A stretch of 28,617 nt of DNA from JBGOUV01 sp041477815 (GTDB lineage Bacteria; Acidobacteriota; Terriglobia; Bryobacterales; JACQDG01), in the NCBI GenBank assembly GCA_041477815.1, contig JBGOUV010000031.1:1-28617 (forward strand), written 5' to 3'. Under the pieces are notes generated by a model. The model saw only the letters and a program-made list of their open reading frames with translations. It was not told where the DNA came from and made no database searches. Below are positions 23,040 through 28,617 of the stretch, one piece after another. Every line of letters begins with the position of its first letter. Position 1 is the first letter of the stretch. The translations under genes were made by a program, and so were the position numbers.

Positions 23040-25274
23040 TCACGGTCGCGGTTCGGTGCTGCCGCCGTACCAGGCGTCCAATGCCTCCTCCACCCTCCCA
23101 AAACCGTAGCGCGCCTCCACCCGCTCCCGATTCCGGCGTCCCAGCTCCAACCGCCGTTCCGGATCACCGGCCAGCTCGAGTAGTACCCGCGCCAGGGCGC
23201 CGGGATCCCCCACCGGCACCAGCACCCCGGCGGGCAGCATCTCGGGAACGGCTCCCACGCCCGTCGCCACCACCGGCAACGCCGCAGCCATGGCCTCCAG
23301 CACGGCGTTCGGCATCCCCTCCGCGTGAGACGCCAGCAGAAACACGTCCGCCTCCGTCAGAAGCTCCCACTTCCGTTCCGGTCCGACCGCCCCGGGAAAC
23401 GTGACCTGCCCGTTCAACCCCAGTTCCCCAGCCCGCCGCCGGACCTGCTCGCCCTCCCCCCGCCCGCTGGTAACGTCGGGCCCGGCCAGGACAAACTGCA
23501 CCGCGCACCCCCGCAGCCGCTCCGCCGCCTCCAGGATCTCAAAGTGACCCTTGTGCCGCCCCAGAGTGCCCAAGGTGAGCACCCTCATCACCCCCTCCCC
23601 CGAGCGGACAGCCACCTGTTCCGGGATCTCCACTCCGTTGGGAACGACCCCAATCGGACGCCCGGGCGCCAGCCGGGCCAGGACCTCTCTCCAATACTCA
23701 GACAACACCAGAATGTCCGAAGCCAGCCCCAACCCCCACCGCACCAAACCCCTGCCGGCCGCTCCGTGCCGCTCGTACCACTCCCCGAACTCGCCGCTGT
23801 GAAGCTGCAGCAGGACTCGCCGCCCGAGCAGGCGGCCCATCGCGGCATACACCACCGACTCCCAGAAGTTGACTCCGCACGACGACTTGATGTGCAACAC
23901 CCCAGGCCGCCGCCAGGCGACAAAAGCGCCGAAGCGCAGGAACCTTCTCCCCAGACGCCGGTCCCACACGCGGATTCCGTAGCGCCGAGCCAACCCAGAT
24001 CGCAGAATCATCCCCACGCCGGTCTCGACGCCGCCCGTCGGAACCGGTCCCGGCGCCGGAGCCACCAGCAGCACCCCCCGAGCGCGCTCCGCCACCAGCC
24101 GCTCGTAAAGCTCCACGACCGGGCGGCACTGGACCTCCCAGGTGCGATGCCGGCAAACCCATTCCCGAGCCTGTTGTCCCAGGCGTTCCCGCCCCTCGGG
24201 ATCGAGCATCATGCTCTCGATCCGCGCGGTGAGCGCCCCCGTGTCGCCGGCCGGAAACAGCACGCCGTTGACGCCATCCTCGACCAGTTCGCGATGCCCG
24301 CCACAGTCGCCTGCCAGGAGTGGCTTGCCGTGGGCCATGATCTCCAACGGCTTCAGCGGCGTGACCAGGTCGGTGAGGCGCGACCGGCGACGGGGCAGGA
24401 CGAACAGGTCGATCGCTTCGTAGTGCCGGGCCATCTCGTCGTGGGGGACGCGGCCGGCAAATACGACAACCCCTTCCAGGCCGAGCCTCCGAACCTGTTC
24501 CTGCAGCGCCGCCCGCGCCGGACCGTCGCCTACCAGCAGGACCCGCAAGCCCGCATGACGCGGGACCAGCCGCGCGATCCCGGCGAGCAGCAGGTCGAGA
24601 CCCTCATACGGCAACAGGGTCCCGGCGTAGCCGACGACAAAGCGGTTCGATCGCGCCCCCGCCGGCGAGGGACGATGCGCCCCGACATCCACGCCGTTCC
24701 CGGCCAGGGTAATCTTTTCTTTGGCTAGCCCCCGGCCGACCAGGTCCTCCGCCAGCCCCCGGCACAGCACCGTCACGTGTGTCGCCAGCCGGCAGGTCAG
24801 TATCTCCATCCGGCGAAGGCTGCCGCGCAGCACCGGGCCCACCCCCTCCATCCCTTCTTCGACCAGAGACCGGACCTCGTACACCACCGGCGTCCGTCCG
24901 CCGGCGGCGACCGCGGCCAGCCCGCAAAAAAAGAGATTGTGGGCGTGAATCACCTCCACGCGCTCGCGTCTGACGACTTCCCGAATCCTGTGGATGAAGG
25001 GCGCCAGGGCCGCCAGCTTGACCGCCCGCTCCCACCAGGGTTTCGCCGTCATGAAACGCCCCGGGTCGGACCCGTCGTAGCAGCGGTAATGTGGTATCCC
25101 CTTCCAATGCTCCATCCCCCCGGCCTGGGCGGGATCGGCCGGCGGCTGAAAGGGCGAGCTGAGCACCACCGGCTCGTGGCCTCCGCGAGCCTGGGTCTCC
25201 ACCAGGTAGCCGGTCCGCACTGCCGCCCCCGTCACGTCAGGATACGAGTTATAGACCACGTGTAGTATCTTCAT
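23040..25274 (-). CDS. Double GT4 glycosyltransferase fusion (exosortase-associated type N-terminal half)
   Basis: A 744-residue single frame carrying two complete GT-B transferases. The first (1 to about 395) resembles the exosortase-A-associated GT4 group: MKILHVVYNSYPDVTGAAVR, VEVIHAHNLFFCGLAAV, LAGNGVDVGAHRP, FVVGYAGTLLPYEGLDLLL, LVTPLKPLEIMAHGKPLLAG. The second (about 401 to 744) starts VLLVAPAPGPVPTGGVETGV and contains VVPNGVEIPEQ, LTLGTLGRHKGHFEILEAAE and EGMPNAVLEAMAAALPVV with a textbook E-x7-E. The ATG 25274 overlaps the heparinase stop (ATGA), so earlier codons open in this frame (to 26369) are only a shadow of that gene. No stop separates the halves. It likely adds two successive sugars of a polysaccharide repeat unit from nucleotide sugars, in the cytoplasm. 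Confidence 0.9.
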   Translation of the reverse strand: MKILHVVYNSYPDVTGAAVRTGYLVETQARGGHEPVVLSSPFQPPADPAQAGGMEHWKGIPHYRCYDGSDPGRFMTAKPWWERAVKLAALAPFIHRIREVVRRERVEVIHAHNLFFCGLAAVAAGGRTPVVYEVRSLVEEGMEGVGPVLRGSLRRMEILTCRLATHVTVLCRGLAEDLVGRGLAKEKITLAGNGVDVGAHRPSPAGARSNRFVVGYAGTLLPYEGLDLLLAGIARLVPRHAGLRVLLVGDGPARAALQEQVRRLGLEGVVVFAGRVPHDEMARHYEAIDLFVLPRRRSRLTDLVTPLKPLEIMAHGKPLLAGDCGGHRELVEDGVNGVLFPAGDTGALTARIESMMLDPEGRERLGQQAREWVCRHRTWEVQCRPVVELYERLVAERARGVLLVAPAPGPVPTGGVETGVGMILRSGLARRYGIRVWDRRLGRRFLRFGAFVAWRRPGVLHIKSSCGVNFWESVVYAAMGRLLGRRVLLQLHSGEFGEWYERHGAAGRGLVRWGLGLASDILVLSEYWREVLARLAPGRPIGVVPNGVEIPEQVAVRSGEGVMRVLTLGTLGRHKGHFEILEAAERLRGCAVQFVLAGPDVTSGRGEGEQVRRRAGELGLNGQVTFPGAVGPERKWELLTEADVFLLASHAEGMPNAVLEAMAAALPVVATGVGAVPEMLPAGVLVPVGDPGALARVLLELAGDPERRLELGRRNRERVEARYGFGRVEEALDAWYGGSTEPRP

Positions 25275-27049
25275 CGGATCGGCGTCAGCATGGTGACCCA
25301 GACCAGCGGCAGTTCGGCGGTTCGCTCCAGCACCACCACCGGGGCCGTTTCCCAGTGGCCGAAGCGCTGCGACCACAGCCCCGGCTCCACCCGCCATCCC
25401 GGCTCGGAAAACGCCAGCCGCAGCCCCACACCGGCGGCCGGATCTATCGCCGCCACCGCCCGCGGCCCGTTCGGGCGCAGCTCCATCCCCGGCGGAAAAT
25501 GAAATCGCAGAGCGCAGCGATGCCGGCCCGTGCCTTTCAGCCGGTCCGTCAGGATCCAGCCCGCGTCCGGCGCCGGAGGGCGCAGAAACAGGATGCTGCG
25601 GTGGTGGGTCACCGGCTGCCGCAGCCGCCGATAGCCCTCGTGCATGGCAAGTGCATAGTCGGAGCGCTCGTCGGAGTGGTTTTCGAGCAACCGCGCCTGG
25701 ACCGGCGCCAGCCACTTGAACAGATCGAGAGCCTCGCTTTGGTCGAGACCGTCGACGGTCACGGTATTGTGGGCGGCGGTCCCCCGCAGCGCGTCCCGGA
25801 CCTCCGCGTTGGCCCCGTAGGCGCCGGTGCCCGGATCGCCCAGGACCCACCGGTTCCCCACCCGTACCTGGACGCTCAGCGCGTCGGCGTGGCCGTGGGA
25901 GGCGTTCGGCCACAGGCCCAGCGGTCCGACATCGAACAGCAAGGCCAAGTCCCCTGCTTCCCAGAAGCAATAACCGCCCGCAGCGAAAACTCCGGCGGCG
26001 ACCGGCGGCGGCGGAGGCAGGGGAAGCCACCAGTCCAGGTCCGGCCGGGGTTCGGCAAAAGGCACGCCACGCCCCCCGTCGCCATCGCCGATGGCGGGAG
26101 CGTCTTCGCCGCCGAGCAGCGCCAGAAAGCTCGCCATGGCCGCGGTGCGCTGCTCCAGCAAGGGCGGAATCCGCCGCTCCGTCTTTTTCGCCAGCGTGAT
26201 GACCTGGCGGCAGAAGTCCAGCACGAAGCGCTGATAGCCGGTGGACTGCTCGCGGCTTACCCCGTCGGGCGTGACCTGCCGCGCCACCTCGCAGGTCAGG
26301 ATGGCCAGGGCCCGCCGCTCTTGTCCGGCCGCACCCGGCAGATCCGGCAGCGACACGCTCAGCAGCCACAACGCGGCCGCCTCCCCCACCAGGTGGTTCG
26401 TCGGATCGGTGTAGATGGACAAATGCGTACTTAAATAGCGGTAATGGTCATACAGACCGTCCAGCCACTCCCGCCACGCCGGCAGCGCCGGCCACAGCAG
26501 GGGCAGCGCCCACAGCCAGCTTAGGGCCCGCACCGCCACCTCCAGCGCGCTCGACCAATTCGCCCCCGCGCCATACGGGTTGCGCGCCCGCCAATCTCTC
26601 ACCAGCGCGGAGGCCCGCGCCGCGAACTCCCGCTCGCCGGTCAGGACCGCGGCCCGCGCCAGCAAGAAGAGGAACTGGTGACGATTCAGCTCCCAGCTCC
26701 AGCGCCGGTCTCCCGCGTGCCAGTCGATCTCACCGGGCGTCAAGCGGACCGGAACGCCGAAAACCTCCCAGCGGTCCAGGGCCTGCCGCGCCAGGTCCAC
26801 CAGCCCGGCCGCGGCCTCCGGGTGTTCCAGTTGCCAGAACTGCGCCAAGTCGCGCCCCCGCGTGGGGCCATAGAGGAAGCAGTGCTCCAGCCGCTCGGCC
26901 AGCACGGAGGGGAGGGGTGGCATCCAACGCGGCGCCGCGCCCGGAGCGCCGGCCGGCAGGCGCTCGGCCAGGCGCGCCGCGATCTCCTCCGGCTCCATGG
27001 CCAGCAACCGCCGGGCGTACCGCCGCACCGGTACTAGTGATGTCCTCAT
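25271..27049 (-). CDS. Heparinase II/III-family protein
   Basis: A 592-residue protein with the two-part heparinase II/III plan. The N-terminal alpha/alpha toroid (about 100-330) includes LNRHQFLFLLARA, NPYGAGANWSSALEVAVRAL, TDPTNHLVGEAAALWLL and REQSTGYQRFVLDF. The C-terminal beta sandwich (about 370-592) carries the hallmark HGHADALSVQVRVGNRWVL, GDPGTGAYG, and LRGTAAHNTVTVDGLDQSE. The family cleaves acidic polysaccharides by beta-elimination. Members inside exopolysaccharide or exosortase-type clusters have no proven substrate and may trim or edit the polymer. I see no clear signal peptide (MRTSLVPVRRYARRLL). Start ATG 27049 overlaps the flippase stop, and its own stop overlaps the double GT start, both as ATGA. 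Confidence 0.88.
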   Translation of the reverse strand: MRTSLVPVRRYARRLLAMEPEEIAARLAERLPAGAPGAAPRWMPPLPSVLAERLEHCFLYGPTRGRDLAQFWQLEHPEAAAGLVDLARQALDRWEVFGVPVRLTPGEIDWHAGDRRWSWELNRHQFLFLLARAAVLTGEREFAARASALVRDWRARNPYGAGANWSSALEVAVRALSWLWALPLLWPALPAWREWLDGLYDHYRYLSTHLSIYTDPTNHLVGEAAALWLLSVSLPDLPGAAGQERRALAILTCEVARQVTPDGVSREQSTGYQRFVLDFCRQVITLAKKTERRIPPLLEQRTAAMASFLALLGGEDAPAIGDGDGGRGVPFAEPRPDLDWWLPLPPPPPVAAGVFAAGGYCFWEAGDLALLFDVGPLGLWPNASHGHADALSVQVRVGNRWVLGDPGTGAYGANAEVRDALRGTAAHNTVTVDGLDQSEALDLFKWLAPVQARLLENHSDERSDYALAMHEGYRRLRQPVTHHRSILFLRPPAPDAGWILTDRLKGTGRHRCALRFHFPPGMELRPNGPRAVAAIDPAAGVGLRLAFSEPGWRVEPGLWSQRFGHWETAPVVVLERTAELPLVWVTMLTPIR

Positions 27050-28242
27050 GCCGGCGCCACCCCCCGCCGCAGGCAGGAGCGCTGCACCGCGCCATACCCC
27101 ACCGCCGTCGCCAGCGTGACCACCGCCGCTCCCATCGCTCCGTGGCCCGGGATCAGAGCCAGGTTGAGCGCCACGTTCACCGCCAGCAGCACCAGGTTGA
27201 CGGCGAGGTCGGTCGTCTGCCGGTCGGCCGCCACCAGCCGATAGGCCTGGTACCGGTTCCAGGCGTAAGGAACCGCCGTCCAGATCAGGACGGCCAGCAC
27301 CGGCCCGGCCCCCTCCAACCCCGGACCATACAGCAGCGTTACCGCCTGTCGGGCCCCCAGCGCGATAGCCAAGGCCGGCAATGCCGTCAGGGCCAGGAGC
27401 CACCGGTGCTGACCGTCCGGAGCAGCGCCCGTGGCCAACCGCGGATACCAAGCCTGGCACCAGCTCTGCGGCAGCAGGATGGCGGCATCCAGCACCCGGT
27501 AGGCGGCCGTATAGCGGCCCACTTCCCCTATCCCCCTTAGCCAGGACAGCAGAAAGACGTCCACCCGCCAATACAAAGTGGCGCAAACGGCGCTGCCCGC
27601 AAACACCGGCGTTTCCGCGGCCAGAGCGCGAAGAGACTCCGGCCGTTCCATCCTTACGCCGAGCCGCCCCAGCCATCCCGCCGCCACCACACCGGCCAGC
27701 GCCTTCCCCAGTACGGCCGCCGCCAGCACGCCGTTCAGACCGCTTCCCACCCACAGCATCGCCACCCCCAACCCGGCCTTGACCAACTGTTCCACCAGAC
27801 ACACCACGGCCATAGGAACGGTCCGCTCCAACGCCAGAAACGCCGCCTCCCCGCAGGCGCAGAACGCCATAGGCGCCAGCGCCAGACTGAGGATGCTAAG
27901 AGCCTGCCGCGTCGCCGGGTCATAGCCACTGGCCAGGATCAGCATCGCCAGGGTCAGGACGGCCGATACCCCGCCCGAGAGCGCCACAGCGCCCGCCAGG
28001 AGGCGGCCCAATTCGTCCGGCCGGCGCGCGCCCTCCCGCGTGAGGAGCGCCGGCAACCCCGCCGCCGCGAGCAATCCGAACAGCCCCAGGAACGCGTAGG
28101 CCAGGCTGTAGCGTCCCAGTCCCTCCGCTCCCAGCCGGCGCGAAACGGCCAGCACCACGACCAGCGACAGCGCCGGCGCGGCCACCCGAACCGCCGCCAG
28201 TATGGCGGTGTTGGCAAGAACCCTGCTCTCTTCTGTCTTCAT
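27046..28242 (-). CDS. Wzx-like polysaccharide flippase (MOP superfamily)
   Basis: A 398-residue polytopic membrane protein expected to flip lipid-linked oligosaccharide across the inner membrane. The N-terminal signature is typical: MKTEESRVLANTAILAAVRV, RRLGAEGLGRYSLAYAFLGL, LLAAAGLPALLTREGAR. Later helices include FAGSAVCATLYWRVDVFLLSWL, GRYTAAYRVLDAAILLPQSW and LAVNLVLLAVNVALNLALIP. At 398 residues it is slightly short for the family and may lack the last pair of helices. Start ATG 28242 overlaps the stop of the ligase/polymerase gene (ATGA). A longer open frame to 28518 is a shadow of that gene. Directionally coupled with the genes on both sides. Confidence 0.88.
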   Translation of the reverse strand: MKTEESRVLANTAILAAVRVAAPALSLVVVLAVSRRLGAEGLGRYSLAYAFLGLFGLLAAAGLPALLTREGARRPDELGRLLAGAVALSGGVSAVLTLAMLILASGYDPATRQALSILSLALAPMAFCACGEAAFLALERTVPMAVVCLVEQLVKAGLGVAMLWVGSGLNGVLAAAVLGKALAGVVAAGWLGRLGVRMERPESLRALAAETPVFAGSAVCATLYWRVDVFLLSWLRGIGEVGRYTAAYRVLDAAILLPQSWCQAWYPRLATGAAPDGQHRWLLALTALPALAIALGARQAVTLLYGPGLEGAGPVLAVLIWTAVPYAWNRYQAYRLVAADRQTTDLAVNLVLLAVNVALNLALIPGHGAMGAAVVTLATAVGYGAVQRSCLRRGVAPA

Positions 28243-28617
28243 TCGCGTTCCCACCGCCCCGCCGCAATCATCAACCCGCACAAGAACCACAACAACGAAT
28301 ACGCGGCCGGACCGAGCGAGACGTCCCAGAGCATCTCCCACGCCAGCGCCAGCAGGCCCGCCCGCCAGCCCAGGGCCAGCCGCCGGGCCGCCGGCGGCAG
28401 ACGCTCCGGCGACGCCAGCCGGAACGCCGCCACCAGAAACGCCAGCCACGCCGCCACGCCCAACAGACCCGTCTCCGCCGCCCGCAGCACGTACACGTTG
28501 TGGACCACGTACAGCCACTTGTCGGCCAGTTCCGGCGTCAGATAATCGCGAAAGACATAGGGATACGCCCCCGCCCCCACTCCGGTCACCGGATGCGCCT
28601 CGATCACCCGCACGGCC
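28239..28617 (-). CDS. O-antigen ligase/polymerase (Wzy_C/WaaL-like), partial (N-terminus beyond right edge)
   Basis: Only the last 125 codons are in the window. The conserved Wzy_C loop is visible: HPVTGVGAGAYPYVFRDYL, then VHNVYVLRAAETGLLGVAAW, where the external H-x-V-x-G and HN...ETG motifs of O-antigen ligases and polymerases lie. Two to three helices follow (WLAFLVAAFRL, LLALAWEMLWDVSLGP, AAYSLLWFLCGLMIAAG). It joins or polymerises undecaprenyl-linked repeat units on the periplasmic side. Polymerase and ligase cannot be told apart from this fragment. The stop overlaps the flippase start as ATGA, making it the first visible gene of the operon. The frame is open through the window end. 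Confidence 0.82.
   Translation of the reverse strand, partial: AVRVIEAHPVTGVGAGAYPYVFRDYLTPELADKWLYVVHNVYVLRAAETGLLGVAAWLAFLVAAFRLASPERLPPAARRLALGWRAGLLALAWEMLWDVSLGPAAYSLLWFLCGLMIAAGRWERE

Noticed and set aside
25275..26369. N-terminal 365 codons of the long frame 23040-26369, and the frame 27050-27802
   Set aside because: They read through the heparinase and flippase genes in the wrong frame; the ATGA overlaps and the first conserved residues fix the true starts at 25274 and 27049.

Overview
The window is very GC-rich, gene-dense DNA with almost no intergenic space. The gene repertoire suggests a free-living, Gram-negative-type heterotroph, most likely an Acidobacteriota of the Solibacter/Bryobacter kind. 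This rests on a large secreted PIG-L protein, a Tat-exported SelA-like enzyme, a fused alpha/beta 2-oxoacid dehydrogenase E1, a YbbA/YbbP/TesA neighbourhood and an exopolysaccharide cluster. The taxonomic call is an inference from gene content and composition only. No rRNA, tRNA, CRISPR array, insertion sequence or phage gene was seen.

Layout. (1) 1-4815, minus strand: an addB-addA pair (recombination/repair helicase-nuclease) with a 4-base overlap; addA runs off the left edge. (2) 4822-6596, plus: a previously easy-to-miss 44-residue one-span membrane protein overlapping a sodium:solute symporter by ATGA. (3) 6597-10659, minus: a large secreted PIG-L deacetylase, then a TIR - helical linker - one transmembrane span - FGE/lectin-like protein 10 bases downstream. 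(4) 10677-15419: a patatin-like phospholipase (plus), a YbbP-like permease and YbbA-like ATPase (minus), and a divergent TesA-like lipid/aryl esterase (plus). This is the arrangement known from E. coli ybbA-ybbP/tesA. (5) 15420-17539: a noncoding stretch with three hairpins, then a Tat-exported PLP enzyme whose reading frame is cut by one TAA. An intact 101-codon domain follows in the same frame, and an intrinsic terminator comes after it. (6) 17662-20708, minus: a CPBP membrane protease and a fused E1 dehydrogenase. (7) 20814-21893, plus: a secreted protein built of about 33-residue repeats. (8) 21841-28617, minus: an exopolysaccharide operon reading polymerase/ligase (partial) - flippase - heparinase II/III-like - double GT4 fusion - GT4. 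The first four genes are joined by three successive ATGA overlaps.

Functional reading. The cell-surface theme is strong: polysaccharide assembly and trimming at the right end, a lipid/lipoprotein-type ABC exporter with its esterase in the middle, a secreted deacetylase and several exported proteins. The two most unusual loci are the membrane-spanning TIR-FGE protein (external lectin-fold sensor, internal TIR effector, with the FGE catalytic cysteines absent) and the stop-interrupted SelA-like gene. Divergent gene pairs are separated by only 6-90 bases, with AT-rich -10-like boxes placed so close to the start codons that several mRNAs may be leaderless or nearly so.
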